From contig NC_082697.1 of assembly GCF_949987515.2 (NCBI RefSeq), forward strand, positions 24,683,730-24,747,729: a stretch of 64,000 bases of DNA, read 5' to 3'. Shown in pieces: positions 1 to 11,324 of the stretch. The position numbers and the translations under genes are program-made. Each line of letters starts with the position of its first letter. The stretch's first letter is position 1. This DNA comes from Delphinus delphis. Lineage: Eukaryota > Chordata > Mammalia > Artiodactyla > Delphinidae. Below the pieces are notes generated by a model. The model worked only from the letters and a program-made list of their open reading frames with translations, searched no databases and was not told where the DNA came from.

Positions 1-720
1 ACTAAGGAACTAGTTGAGGAACTAGCTGAAGAACACAACCAGCAGTTGGTAGACAGGGATTTGAACTCACAATCTGAACTTGCAATTCCAGAGACTGGGC
101 TCTTTCTATGAAACCACAGCAACCTTGCCCCAGGGCTGGCAGGGCCAGCAGCTGATGTCCTGAATGGCAGAGATGGCCTGTGGGCAGCCGTGGCCATGTT
201 GGACACTTGCCACCAACACGCTGTCTTTTGCCCAGGCATAAGCAAGAGTGCCTGTGTATTGCTGGTCCTTCCATTCAATGACGTTGGCAATCTCACCCCG
301 AGAACATAATCCAAGTAGAGTCACCATTGACATTACCCCCAGACTCCTCCCCCAGAAATCTTTTGATTTATGACGAGTTGCCAATCCTTGATCTAATAGC
401 TCCCGGGTGCCTAGTTCTCTTGGCTCCCATACTGTCCTCTCCAAGTCACACAGGGCCAGCCCAGTTGCCACTGCAATGTCATCAACAGAGGCAAATTCCA
501 AGGTGAGAAGGTAAGCAAGTCAGGTTTCCAAATGGCTATGAAATGGAATTTTAGGACTCTGGTGGGAAAAATGCTTAAGAGTGAGGTCAAGAGGTTTGTC
601 CAAATTTACAGAACTAGAAAATAGCAAGAACCGGAACACAGGCATATATTGAATCCTAACCTGGCATCTATCTACCAAGAGCAGGAATAATAAATACAGA
701 AAAAATGAGATCAGTGGTTT
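1..720. other. Unassigned sequence with an open minus-strand stretch
   Basis: No repeat is recognised with confidence here. The minus strand is open for 131 codons (106-501), with protein-like composition, for example EIANVIEWKDQQYTGTLAYA near its middle. No matching splice sites, Kozak context or known family were found. The first 100 bases look like a decayed MIR end. The stretch could be a chance ORF, an old repeat or an exon of the minus-strand gene proposed for this window. Confidence 0.3.
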
Positions 721-786
721 AAAATTTTTTTAAGCTTTTAATTTTGAGATAATTATAGATTCACATGCAGTAATAAATACTTTTTT

Positions 787-909
787 GGGGGGTGGGGGGT
801 GCTGTGCCTCATGGCTTGCAGGGTCTTAGTTCCCCAACCAGTGACTGAACCCAGGTCCTCGGCAGTGAAAGCTCAGAGTCCTAACTGCTGGATCGCCAAG
901 GAATTTCCC
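787..909 (-). mobile_element. CHR-2-like tRNA-derived SINE, truncated
   Basis: Read on the minus strand it opens with the 'aattccttggcgatcc' head and carries the internal promoter region of a tRNA-derived CHR SINE. It is bounded by a perfect 15-bp TSD, AATAAATACTTTTTT, at 772-786 and 910-924. The short body of about 120 bp fits the CHR-2 type rather than the long CHR-1 type. Confidence 0.85.
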
Positions 910-1082
910 AATAAATACTTTTTTAAAGCACTTAGCACAGTGTCTGGCACATAGAAACCCACCCAAGAAGTGTTGGCTATTAGATAATTAGGAAAAAGGG
1001 AGAGGGCATTCAGGACGGGCTTTTGAGGAAGAATTACTAAGTTTCTCTTTACAGAATGCTGAGGTATACCCATATAACACTT

Positions 1083-1265
1083 TAAATAATCTTTCCAATG
1101 ATCCCATCAAGCAGGTATTAACATCCCCATTTTACAGATGAGAAAACTGCTCTCAGAAGTCAACTAACTTATCCAAGATTACTTTGTCCCAGTACATGCC
1201 AAAGCTGGGATTCAAATCCAGATATATCCAATTCCAAACGCTATGCTCTTTCTACATTTGCTTCT
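1083..1265 (-). repeat. MIR SINE fossil
   Basis: The plus strand shows the antisense MIR core 'ccccattttacagatgag' followed by the typical 'gggattcaaatcc' promoter-end remnant. Ancient and diverged, with no TSD visible. Confidence 0.75.
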
Positions 1266-1594
1266 CTCAAGATAATATGGGCTGGGCTTAAAAGACAAGC
1301 CTGGATGTAGACTGGAAGTTAAGAGCAGGCTGCCGGTTAAGTAGGGGGGATAGCATGAACTAAGATGCGAAATTTAGCAACATACTGTCTTTGCAAAGAG
1401 TGGTAGTTCAAAGACATTGGCCAGAATAAAACAGTAAACTCACATGACAAAGACAAAATAAAAAGCTAAGGGGCAGATGGCAGAGGGTCACTGAATGCTA
1501 GCTGCTCTTGCCAACTATGTGGATCACAACTTGACTCCCCTTTGCTGGACACTAAAGAAAGAGAGGTAGCATGCCAAAACTGAAGAGCCATAGA

Positions 1595-1750
1595 CTGGGA
1601 GGCAAAGGAAATCAAGTTCTACCACTAACTAGTTAAGTGGCCTTGGGCAAGTCACTCATCCTTTCTGGGTTTCTAATACCAGAGGATCAAACTAAAAGAT
1701 GTCCAGGGACCTCTCTAACTTTGACCTTCCAGGAATCACTCTATTACCAG
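1595..1750 (+). repeat. MIR SINE fossil
   Basis: Contains the sense MIR core 'ggccttgggcaagtcactc' preceded by a 'ctaccactaactag' promoter-end remnant. Diverged, without a visible TSD. Confidence 0.7.
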
Positions 1751-2639
1751 GTCATGTGTACAAATGTGAGTCTGGGAAATGCTAATGCTGTGATTAAACA
1801 AAGAAGCCTGAAATGAAACACAGTAACGGTATGATAGGAACCTTGGGTACAGGGATAGAGAAACAGAGCTAAGTGAGGGAGAGGAGAATAAAGAAATTAA
1901 ATGGGATCCAAGTTAATCTTGGATAAAAGCCAGAAGACAGCAGGCAGGCAAGGGAAGGGAGACTGAACCAGGAGAGTTACCAATCCTGGCCTTCCTACTA
2001 ACTTGCTATGTGGCCCTGGCTATTAGCCTCATTTTCCCATTGGCCAAATGCAGGGTCCTATATGTTCTGGCCTCAGCTGTCCCCTCTCCCCTCTCTCTTC
2101 TTTCTCTTTGGTGCTGTTCCAACCACACTCTCTGCCTCCTAGTTTCTCTACAAACATGCTCTTATCTTGGGGCCTAGCCTGCATATCTTCACACATATGA
2201 AATAATCTAATAATTAATGATTTACTCGTTTTCTGTCTCCCCCACTGAAACAAGTTCCATGAAGGCAGTCTTTGTTTTGTTAACTACTATATCTCAGCTA
2301 CAGGAATAGTATCAGGCATTTGTTGAATGGACCCCTAAGGTCCCTTCCAATTCTGGCATGCTATGATTAACTTATGGGCTTATGGAACTGGTGAAAATCT
2401 CAGAAGTTCAAAGTTCAAGCCTGGGTGAACTTAGGTTTAACCTGTCCTTTTGGCTCCAATTTTTGATATTTGCTTTGCCTCAGAGGGTCTTCAAAAATCA
2501 TCTCCAAATGTAACAATCACATCCTAACACACAACTACACACATGCACAAATAGACAACTATATACCACTTAATTCAAGAATTATTATCATATGCTAGAT
2601 GTGAAACACAGTATTTCCTTAACCTGGAAAATGAGGCCT

Positions 2640-3115
2640 TATGCAGTTTAGCCCCAACTTACTTTGATAACTTTAACCCTAACCATACTCCATTCCTGAA
2701 ATCCTATGCTCTGGCTACAACGGACTGTTTACTCTCTCTGAGACACACATGTGAGCTTCTGTGCCTCTGCCCTCATTGGTCTCTTTGCTTGGAAGCTACA
2801 GACTCCCCTTCTCAACTGCCAAATACTTCATCTTTCACGACTGTCAAATGTCTCACCTTTGAAGTCCAACTCAAATATCACCTCTTTTGTGAAGCATTCC
2901 TTGATCTCTCAGGCAGTTAGTGTCCCCCCCTCCTCCAAGTTCCCAAAGCACTCCACATGCTTCCATTATAGTGCTCATCACTGCCACCTACTTACTTTAT
3001 CTACCTCTTCTCCTTGATCAGTTATGGGCTCCAAAGGCCTTGACCATGTGTTTGCCTTCTCCTTATCCCTAAGGACCTACCTCTGTGCCTGGCACAAATG
3101 TTTATCATATTGGAT
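2640..3115 (+). repeat. L2 LINE 3' end
   Basis: A run of characteristic L2 phrases appears in order: 'gaagcattccttgatctc' (the 'aggccttccctgacc' block), 'agtgctcatcactgcc', then 'aggacctacctctgtgcctggcac'-type wording. It reads in sense orientation. The 88-codon open frame at 2751-3017 lies wholly within it and is not a gene. Confidence 0.75.
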
Positions 3116-3563
3116 GTCAACATGGCACCACAACTAATAACACTTCTTAACCTTCACTGGCACACTTGATCAGATAGTTCTTCCAACCAAAAGTTGGTTT
3201 CCCTCATACTTCTACCCACTAATATGAACTCCTACGGGACTGGAGAAGAAGCTGGAAAGAAAGAAGAGAAATAGTATTTGCAGAGCCTTGAATGTCATGC
3301 TAAGGACACTGGATTTTATTCTAGAGGTTTTATGAGCAAGAAAGTGATAGGAATAAGATCTATATCTTAAAACCTATGGAGAGAAAAAGGGGGTTATATT
3401 TCAGGGTCAAAGACTGGAGATGGGGAGACAGGCTAGTTGACAATGAAAAAGTCTCAGTGAGAGAGGATTAAGATCTGGCCTTGGATGGTAGCACTGGGGA
3501 TAAGAAGATGGGCAAAACATTTCAGAGACAAAACCACATAATGAAAGCAGTTGCCTACTTTAC
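3116..3563. other. Unassigned intronic or intergenic DNA
   Basis: AT-leaning sequence with no repeat, open frame or regulatory motif that I can name. Phrases near 3280-3330 ('aatgtcatgctaaggaca') resemble an old mammalian repeat but are too diverged to assign. Confidence 0.4.
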
Positions 3564-3635
3564 CTGAGTGAAACTCTGCTCAGAACAAACTTCCTCCAGG
3601 TGGAACTTTGTGACCTCTTTGCATCCAAGATGGCC
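3564..3635 (-). other. Candidate internal exon (72 nt), unidentified
   Basis: On the minus strand a pyrimidine-rich acceptor ('ctctggttaccctcag') precedes 72 nt that end in CAG followed by GTAAAG. The exon is exactly 24 codons and open in phase 0 (begins GHLGCKEVTKF, ends EQSFTQ). This is splice-signal evidence only. The peptide matches no family I recognise, and a chance ORF or decayed repeat is at least as likely. Confidence 0.22.
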
Positions 3636-3639
3636 CTGA

Positions 3640-4430
3640 GGGTAACCAGAGCAGGGAAAAAGCCTCCATGACTAGGTGAAGGGGAAGAAGCAAGTCTAGG
3701 ATTAGCAAAGACCAAGCTCCAAGCCAGTGAGTAGGGCTGTAGGAGACAGCTCAACGTCCTGCTAATAGCTGCTACGTGCAGAAGTTTCTGCAAAGAAGTC
3801 GGGTTTGTGCCCTGAGCAGAAAGATGCCCTCCTGACTTGGAGAGCTCTAGCCAGCTTTAATACCAGAGACTCTGATGATTTTCAGTGGTGCTTTGTTAAG
3901 GAAAATTATCCAAAAACTGGAAGTAAGGGAAAAAGATAACTGTGTGAACTTTTAAAGTCATGTTAGGACATTTTTTTTAGTATGTATCTGAGAGTCATCT
4001 GATACTCTTGGAGAATGGAATTTTGTTTGACTTACTGTTCACAAACAGTTAGGGCCCAAATATTTTAAAACTCTGCAAAGTTAGAGATTAACATATAGCA
4101 AACTGAGAAGTAGAAAAGATAACATGAAATGTTACATTTTTATTAGAACATTTATCAATTTTGGATCTAATTTAGCAATCTCATTTCAGCAATCCTTTTT
4201 CCACTAAGAACATAAATCCAGTTTCTCAGCTATTCTCTTTCTGCTGGTTCCCACACTGAGTTAAACAAAACTTGACACATGCTCACATGGATGAGAATTA
4301 CGCCCTGACATAGTACACACATCCACAGGCCTGCCTACCTACCTCACAGGAACCAGATGCCAGGAGGCAAAAGAAGCCTGACATCCAGGCACAGGATTTA
4401 GTGAAGTGAAACAGGTGGTCACTTATGAAA
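3640..4430. other. Unassigned non-coding DNA
   Basis: AT-rich sequence with no recognisable gene or repeat. A possible old transposon tail lies near 4100-4200 ('aaatgttacattttta'), but it cannot be assigned. Confidence 0.4.
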
Positions 4431-4439
4431 TGACATAAA

Positions 4440-4600
4440 GCTCAGTGTAGCAGAAAGGGCACAAAGCTGAGAGTCAGACCTGCCACTAATTTATTGTGTG
4501 ACCTTGGGCCTATTACTTACTGCCCCTTGCTGGGCCTCAATTTCACAATTATAAAACGGGTAAGTTGATCTAGGTCAGGGTTGTTTTATAAACTGTGTTC
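4440..4600 (+). repeat. MIR SINE fossil
   Basis: The sense MIR order is visible: 'gagtcagacctgccact', then 'tgtgaccttgggcc', then 'gggcctcaatttcac' and 'ataaaacgggtaag'. Diverged, no TSD seen. Confidence 0.75.
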
Positions 4601-5635
4601 CTGGCAACTATGCAGGTTTAAGGCAGATGCCTCACAGCCTGTCTTTGATAAGGGGGAGGCTAGACTGGTGGACTCTGGGCCCACCACTGCCAATTCTAAC
4701 GAGCAGCTCTGTTTGAGATGTTGAGTTATATGTTTAAATAAAGGGCTCCTCCATAAACTTGATAACTGTTAGTTAAGATCTCTTCCCACTCTGACATCCT
4801 AAAATTCCATCATTTTATGGCAAATGATCCTGGGGACAATACAGAGCCAAAAATATCTCCTCTTACCCTATACTTAAAAACATATCATTAGAAGAGGGTC
4901 TCATTAAGAAGGCCCTAGCAGTTGAGTAGGAAGGGGTGAGGAAGGGGACAAGTGGGCAGAGGAGGGCTCAGAAAAGGGCAGAGACTAAAGGCCTGTCCCT
5001 TTTGCAAATGAAGATTGAGTGGAACCCAAGGCCAAGGACAGAACCCTTTCAGGGAGGGCTTAGATTCACTGGCCTTATCAAGGCTAAGGAGTTGGACTCT
5101 AGCCGCTGACTCTGCCACATAAAAGGCAGATGCCTTCAGTTTCCTTAGACTAAAATCTCTACAGGTAACGTACTTTGTAAACTGAAAAATGATTACAGAT
5201 TTGAAGACCTATTAGAGCAATCTTATTCTTAAATCTTTTATATTATTCTCTTCTCCTGCCAGGTCCCTGAAGGAGGCTCATCACACTTGAGATGTATAGA
5301 CCCTCTCTCTTCCTTCCTTACATTTCAGAGTTGGGCATACAAGGGGCTTATTGCTTGGAATATTCCCCTCATTCAACTTGGAAAATGACAAGTACACTTC
5401 TTACTAGGTAGTCCATGTTCCATGTTGAAGATGGAAACCTGGCCTCTCACTTAGTGATTGGACCTCTGGGCCACACACGTGGATCCTAGAGAAGTTGGTT
5501 TGAGGCAGGGCAGAGCAGAAGAAACTCATGGGAAAATGCACTGAAGGCATGGAGATATTCCCATTATACTAAAGCCCCTGCATACCCCTTCCTGGGCACT
5601 CTTGAACACTCTACCCTCCTGGAAGGGCAGAGGCC
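4600..5635. other. Unassigned non-coding DNA
   Basis: No gene signal. A purine-rich tract at about 4925-4990 (GGAAGGGG/GAGG repeats) is low complexity; the minus-strand open frame there (4915-5118) encodes only Pro/Leu/Phe-rich low-complexity sequence. Confidence 0.4.
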
Positions 5636-5905
5636 AGAGGAAGTATGATACTCAGGAAAGAGCTTACTATACTAAATGCTTGGAGTCTATGGAAGGAGGA
5701 GGACCTGAGTTCAAAACCCAGCTCTTTCACAGACTAAGTATATGAACTCTGGCAAATTCATTTACTTCACTGAGGCTCAGCTTTTCCCTCTGGAGCTATT
5801 AATAACTTAATGAGTTATAAAGATTAACAAAGATAATTTTAACTTAAAACACCTATGACAATACCTGGCACATAGTAGGCACTTGATAAATGTGACTTCC
5901 ATCAA
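5636..5905 (+). repeat. MIR SINE, nearly full length
   Basis: Reads from 'gaggacctgagttcaaaac' through the core to 'acctggcacatagtagg' and 'cacttgataaatg'. This is the most complete MIR in the first 10 kb. Confidence 0.8.
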
Positions 5906-6254
5906 CAGGGAAAGGGCAAATAGCAAAAGATGACTGAACGTGATTCACATGACAGGTAGGGAGGACTAGGGGACGAACCCCAGCAAGTATATCAGAGCCG
6001 TGAGTGGCTCAGAATGGGAATGGGCTGATTTGGAGAGTCTGTTGTGCTATCTAAGAGCATCTGGATCCTGTACCAGCCAAAGCAAATCAAACAGGAGTGC
6101 TTATGAAGAGCTTCTTTCTAAAACAAGTACGGGCTGTGTTACTGACACACGCCACAGGGGAATTGAGAAGACTGCTGGCAGAGATGTTAAGAAAGCTGAC
6201 AAGCTTTCAGTTCCAATCTTTGCTACTACCTACGTATGGGTACAGCTGACCTTG

Positions 6255-6500
6255 GCTCCAGAGGAGAAAACCCTGGACTGAGACACAAGAGACCTAGGTG
6301 CTGGTCTGAGCGTGACTCTGAGCAGGCGACATCATCTCTCAGGCCTCAGTTTTTTCTTTCTCCTCCAAATAATAATAATTCTTTACATGCCTACTCTATT
6401 ATCACTATCCTCATTTTCTATGGCTCAGAGAAATTAAGCTAATACAGGCAGGCATCTGAATTCCAGGTCTGCTGTTAAAGCCAGTAGTCTTTCCACTCTA
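6255..6500 (+). repeat. MIR-type fossils, probably two
   Basis: 'aaccctggactgagacacaag' with 'caggcctcag' marks one diverged sense MIR. A second piece with 'atgcctactctattatcac' and 'ggctcagagaaattaagc' is an antisense-like MIR end. The small open frames across this interval are repeat-derived. Confidence 0.55.
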
Positions 6501-6774
6501 TTGCATCATCTCTCAGTGTTAACTGACGGGGTGAAACCAGGTGGACCAAGGCATTTGAGGACCTGAAAATTTTATGATTCTTAGCAGCTTGAAACTGTGG
6601 TTTCAAGAGCATTCTAAATATATACTGTAGTGCTAACCTGCTAGTTAAGAAGCCTTCTATAAATGAAATCCTCAACACCAAGGGCAAAAGCTGAGTACAA
6701 GCCAACTTGAGAGCCAGAGAAGAGCAGACAATGAAATTTTAGGAAGCCTTGAAGAGGCCCTTGGAGAATACATT

Positions 6775-6900
6775 GCCTAATTCATTTTACAGATGGGGAT
6801 ACGGAGGCTGCAAAAAGAGAAACAGCTTGACTGGGAACACCCAGAAAGTGGGTGACAGAGCACAAACTGGGTTCTATGTCGCATGGACTCTCTCATACTC
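6775..6900 (-). repeat. MIR fossil
   Basis: The antisense core 'cattttacagatggggatac' is followed by 'gggtgacagagcacaaactggg'-type wording. Diverged. Confidence 0.55.
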
Positions 6901-7189
6901 GTTATCTACTCAGTCTCCAACATTCCAGGCCGTTCTGATTTTCTCACTGATATTTTTTTTCCAAATGCTGAGTGACAGGCAGGTCACTGCCCCTGCAGCC
7001 GACTCCCAAACACTTCTCGTTGTAGGTAATGGCTCTTCCTTTCTGTCTCTGCTGCAGCGTTAAGCAGGACTGAATCTGAGTCTTCTCTTTCGGCCCCCTC
7101 CTCTTTTTTTCCTTTGAATGACAAACAAAGTGACTTTGGAGGCACAGAACTGGAAGAGACATACCAGCAATTATAGAACAAATTTCTAC

Positions 7190-7530
7190 TTCATTCCCTC
7201 TTTTTGGAGCTGAGGAAACTGAGGCCCAGAGATATTAAATGCTTTCCCAAGGTTGAGTTAGTAGAACAGGCTTAAGAGCCTGGGTCACAATACTCACCTT
7301 CTACTACAATCTGACACTGAACACAGGGTATCAGAATTTATTTCAACCACTAGTGGCTGAACACCAATCCAGACCAGGCATTTTTTCATCATCTCCTATT
7401 AGCATCACAATAACTGTATAGGCATTATTGTTCCCATTTTGCAGAGGAGGAAACTACAGCTAGGAGAGGTTAGTCACAAAGGAAATGAATGTCACAGCAA
7501 GGATTCAAATCTTTGGCTTTAAAGCTTCCT
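7190..7530 (-). repeat. Two adjacent MIR-type fossils
   Basis: 7195-7330 contains 'gctgaggaaactgaggccca'. 7370-7530 contains 'attattgttcccattttgca' and 'aaggattcaaatc'. Both are antisense MIR-type sequences lying head to tail, independent and old. Confidence 0.7.
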
Positions 7531-7598
7531 CTCTTTCCCCAGCAGCATATAGCCTGAGGTTTTTAAGAATATACACAATGGTGGGAAAGATGGAGTTA

Positions 7599-7654
7599 AT
7601 TAATCTTCCTAAAGGCCAGTTATCCAATTAATCTTCCTAAAGACCAGTTATCCT
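7599..7654. repeat. 28-bp tandem duplication, two copies
   Basis: The 28-bp unit beginning ATTAATCTTCCTAAAG is repeated head to tail (7599-7626 and 7627-7654) with 26 of 28 positions identical. The few differences suggest a fairly recent local duplication. Confidence 0.9.
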
Positions 7655-8104
7655 GTAGATAACTTTGTCTATTGCCCTATGCACTTAAGTACACTAACTC
7701 TTGATATATTATGCTAACTGAGGAGATGGGGAGGGAGATGAAGGTAAGGGAGACCAGTAGAGACTCCTGATACAAAATGACAGATAACTCAAAGGAAGCA
7801 ATTTCTGCTTTTGTGTTAATGTGATCTTTTGTAGGATAGTTTTGGGGCTTTTTTCTGCATCTGCCCCATTAGGTCATAAGTCCCCTTTACTCATGTCCTA
7901 CTCATCTCATGATTCTGGTATCACACTTGCTGACGGACCTTGGTTTCCTGATTTATGGTTTCCCAGCTTGGGTTTTTGATCTCTTGGCCTTATTCTTAGG
8001 CTCAGATCCCTACCTCTCTGCCACAGTCAACGGCCTTAAAACTGCCCTCTAGGAGCTGTCAGTCACTCTTCTGTCAGGCTTGCCGCTCCAGTGGGACACA
8101 AACA

Positions 8105-8427
8105 TGCCTCATGAATACAGGCAAAAATCTTCAACAAAATATTAGTAAACCAAAACCAACACCATACAAAAAGGATTATACACTATAACCAAGTGGGATT
8201 TATTCTAGGAATGAGGTTGGTTTAAAATCCAAAAATCAATAACATAGTGCCATGTTAGTAGAATAAAGGATAAAAACCACACAAACAAAATCCAACATCC
8301 ATCCATAATAAAACCTCTGAGTAAACTAGAAATAGAAAAGAACTTAACTTGGTCTGATAAAAGAAGTCTACCAAAAAACCCTACAGCTAACATCACTTAA
8401 TGGTGAAAGACTGAATATTTTCTCCTT
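8105..8427 (+). mobile_element. L1 ORF2 fragment, left part
   Basis: Sense-strand remnant of the L1 reverse-transcriptase region: wording such as 'aaaatcttcaacaaaatatt' and 'caagtgggatttattc' matches the same part of the younger L1 at 58820-58910 in this window. It has many stops and is non-functional. A SINE interrupts it; the L1 resumes at 8631. Confidence 0.85.
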
Positions 8428-8442
8428 AAAATTGGGAACAAG

Positions 8443-8616
8443 AGGGCTTCCCCGGTGGCACAGTGGTTGAGAGTCCGCCTGCCGATGCAGGGGACACGGG
8501 TTCACGCCCCGGTCCGGGAAGATCCCACATGCCGCAGAGCATGCCTGCGCGTCCGGAGCCTGTGCTCTGCAACGGGAGAGGCCACAACAGTGAAAGGCCC
8601 GCGTACCGCCAAAAAA
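8443..8616 (+). mobile_element. Short CHR SINE (cetacean CD/CDO-like), inside L1
   Basis: A tRNA-derived SINE of about 170 bp ending in an A-run, with a perfect TSD AAATTGGGAACAAG on both sides (ending at 8442, and at 8617-8630). Compared with the copy at 34078-34285 it lacks about 28 bp after 'gcagagc'. Such internally deleted CHR elements are reported for cetaceans, which makes it the best species marker here. Its open frames on either strand are not genes. Confidence 0.92.
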
Positions 8617-8630
8617 AAATTGGGAACAAG

Positions 8631-8712
8631 GTAAGCGTGTCTGCTTTCACCAATTCTGTTCAACACTGTACCAGAGGTCCTAGCCGGTACAGTCACGCAG
8701 AGCGATTTTGTG
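8631..8712 (+). mobile_element. L1 ORF2 fragment, right part
   Basis: Continuation of the L1 fragment after the SINE; 'caattctgttcaacactgta' and 'agaggtcctagcc' are standard L1 ORF2 wording that follows the catalytic region in the intact order. Confidence 0.75.
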
Positions 8713-8717
8713 GACGT

Positions 8718-9222
8718 TAAGATTATGTCATTCCTCTACTCAAAACTCTCCAGTGGCTTCCTATTTCACTCAGAATAAAGCCCTACATGATCTGAGTCCC
8801 TGTCTACCCTTGTGACTTCTTCTCCATAATCCACTCTCCCTATTGCTCGCTTCATCTCTAGCTACACTGACCTCCTTTTGTTCCTCAAGACACTAAGCGT
8901 GCTCCTGTTTTAGGGCTTCTGAACTTGCTGAACTCTATGCATGGAATGTTATTCCCCAAGATATACACATAGCTCATACTACTTCAGCTCGTGCATATTT
9001 CTGAACAGATTTTATTTTCTCACAGAGGCCTTCTTTCATCACACAGTCCCTCCCTATTCCCTTACCTTGCTTTATTTTTATTCCTATGTATTCATTTGTT
9101 TATCCTCCACTAGAATTTAGGATACAAGAGAGAAAACTATTTTCTTCACTGCTACATTTCAAACACTTAAAACTGTGCCTGGCACATGGTGGACACTCAA
9201 TAAATACACACTGAATGAATGG
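8718..9222 (+). repeat. L2 LINE 3' end
   Basis: Typical L2 order: 'aaaactctccagtggcttcc', 'ccttgtgacttc', 'cacagaggccttctttc', 'tagaatttaggatac', 'tgtgcctggcacatgg', 'cactcaataaatac'. About 500 bp in sense orientation. Confidence 0.85.
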
Positions 9223-9374
9223 ACGTCTTTAAAAAGATATTCATGTATAGGAGAATGAATAAAGGCGGGGTTGGGAGGGTGGGAACCACTGTCCCAAGAG
9301 TCTGAGAAGGACCAAGGTTTTAGGTCATGGAGGAAGAACCAGTGTAGAATAGAAAAAACTTGGTTCTCTAAAGC

Positions 9375-9560
9375 CAGATTCTTCTAAGTTCTAAGCTTAG
9401 GTCTTCCAGTCACTGCCTGTGTATCCCTCTCTAAGTCTCTGGAACTTATAAAATGAGAATATCACCACCTACCTCCCAAGCTGTTATGAAAACAAAATCA
9501 ATTTATGTACTCAATATAGCACCTGATAATATAGTAGACACTACAAATAATTAAACATTC
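9375..9560 (+). repeat. MIR fossil
   Basis: 'ggtcttccagtcactgcctgtg' followed by 'ataaaatgagaatatcacc' and 'agcacctgataatatagtag' gives the sense MIR order. Confidence 0.65.
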
Positions 9561-10737
9561 TGATACCTCTGTCCCTCAAGAAGAACCTAGAACTACCTTA
9601 AAAATTACCTAGCTCCACCTTATTGAAATGCATAGATGTCTATAGGGCTGTTGCCCCTAAAGTTTGACCTTCATACCCATTTTAACTTCTCTTTCTTATC
9701 ATTCTTCTTTTACCTCTCCCTTACTGTTAGCTTTCAGCTCTCACCTCTAGCTGCTGCTAATACAGCTCCTCCTCCCGTTTTTATACACCGCTCTTAATCT
9801 TATGGAGGTTTAGAAACCAGATTGCTAAGCCTGTTACAACAAAACGTAAAAATAGGAAAAAATTAGTGCTGTGCAAGGTCTTAAGGATGACAATGCTTTG
9901 CTACCTTCTTGTTTTTCAGTTGGACTCTGGAAAATTGAGGATGTTAGATAAATAAGATACTATATGGGTATCAGTATATTATACAATCTTTTACATAGAA
10001 TCATTCATATTTTAAAATAGTCAATAGTGGAACTTTTCCACAGGGCAGTTGTCACGAAAACAATAAAAGCCAAGCTTGATGCCCAGGCCATGTAAAGGCC
10101 AGAAGCTATAGAACATTAGATTAACCAAGACAGAAAGAGAGGACAGCAAGAGTCTGGAGATTCAGAATAGGAGGGTATGTTGGCCAGTGTGGATTCCAAG
10201 AGCATCAGGTTAGAGGACAGATCCCTCTGTGCACCCTCAGGCAGGCAGGCAGGCGAACAGAATGCCCCTTGTTACAGAGTATGAAGAGAGTGACCTATGT
10301 CACTGGCCAAGAGCGAGAGAAATGGTGGGAAAACTGGAATGCCCACGGCCTCTGATAAGATATGAGACTGCAGTACAAGTGCCTTTTTCACTAGCAGTTG
10401 GAGGGTGGGGGTTGGGGGAAGGCAGGGAACCTAGGGCCAGAAGAGGAATAGCCCTCCTGTTCTAACATGCTGGGGATGGACTCTTGAAACCAACTATAAT
10501 ATCTGTACTGGCAGTGGCCTTGGAGCCAGGCTGTGTGAGTGCATTTAAACCTGCACTCTGCAGCCCACATGCTGCAAATCATGGCTGCCAATGCTGCCTG
10601 GCTTTGTCTCTGTACCCTGGAAAGACTAAACTTGTGGAAAGACTGAACTTCCGGTAGGGCCTGCAGAAGGAGAGGAGGAGAAGGGCCTGGGAGAAAATTT
10701 ACAGTGTAAATTTCCAAGGCAAAACCTTCCCTTTTAC
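9560..10737. other. Mostly unassigned; weak exon-like signals
   Basis: Non-repeat sequence. GC rises over 10200-10720, and both strands carry modest open frames (78 codons plus, 108 codons minus). A minus-strand acceptor 'ctcctctccttctgcag' near 10670 precedes open sequence, but no good donor pairs with it. Nothing recognised as a protein. Confidence 0.3.
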
Positions 10738-10770
10738 CTTTGGGGAGTTGGGTGGCAATCAGGTCAGGGA
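10738..10770 (-). other. Candidate 33-nt micro-exon, unidentified
   Basis: On the minus strand 33 nt lie between 'ggcatctcag' and a GTAAAAG donor, and read PDLIATQLPK in one frame. It is very short and the acceptor tract is poor. Listed only because it falls in line with other minus-strand candidates. Confidence 0.12.
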
Positions 10771-10804
10771 CTGAGATGCCAAGGATACTTATAACACTTT
10801 CTTC

Positions 10805-11030
10805 TCACCTCTCATCTCAGTCATGCTGTTTTACAGTTCACAAAGCTTTCCAACTTGCATCTCCCATTTGATTGTCTACAATATCCTGTATGGTTGGTGC
10901 ACACAAAATAGACATATGGGTGCAGTGAGGCACTCCAATTTACAAATAGGGAAATGGAGATTATCCAAGCGCAAATACTGAACGAGAAGACAAAAACCCA
11001 GGTTTTCCAACTGCAACTCAGCTCTCCAGG
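10805..11030 (-). repeat. Diverged MIR-type fossil
   Basis: 'ttacaaatagggaaatggaga' and 'aaaacccaggttttccaactg' are decayed antisense MIR wording. The 82-codon minus open frame across it is not a gene. Confidence 0.5.
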
Positions 11031-11324
11031 TCCCGATTTGTGCTGGCCCAAGTGCTTATGGAATCCCACGTGTTATAGGTGTTTTCCTCTCCTTCCAGTC
11101 ATATTTAGCCTTGGCCTCCGCCTGCTTGAAGGCTCTTCCTTTCCCCCTTACTAAAAATGCCATTGCTCAGAAAGGACCCCCCCCAACTCTTGCCTGCCCT
11201 GCTGGGCCCTTCAAATAACTAGACCTCCTTCCTGAATCCCTAAGGAGGTCTGTTTTCTTGAACTTTATAAGAAAAATCATGATTCCAGGCAGATTAGCAT
11301 TCCAAGGAAAGCCTGCCAAGGCAG

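Noticed and set aside
40..110. Possible tRNA-like sequence ('ggatttgaactcac')
   Set aside because: No cloverleaf could be folded; it fits a decayed MIR promoter end better.
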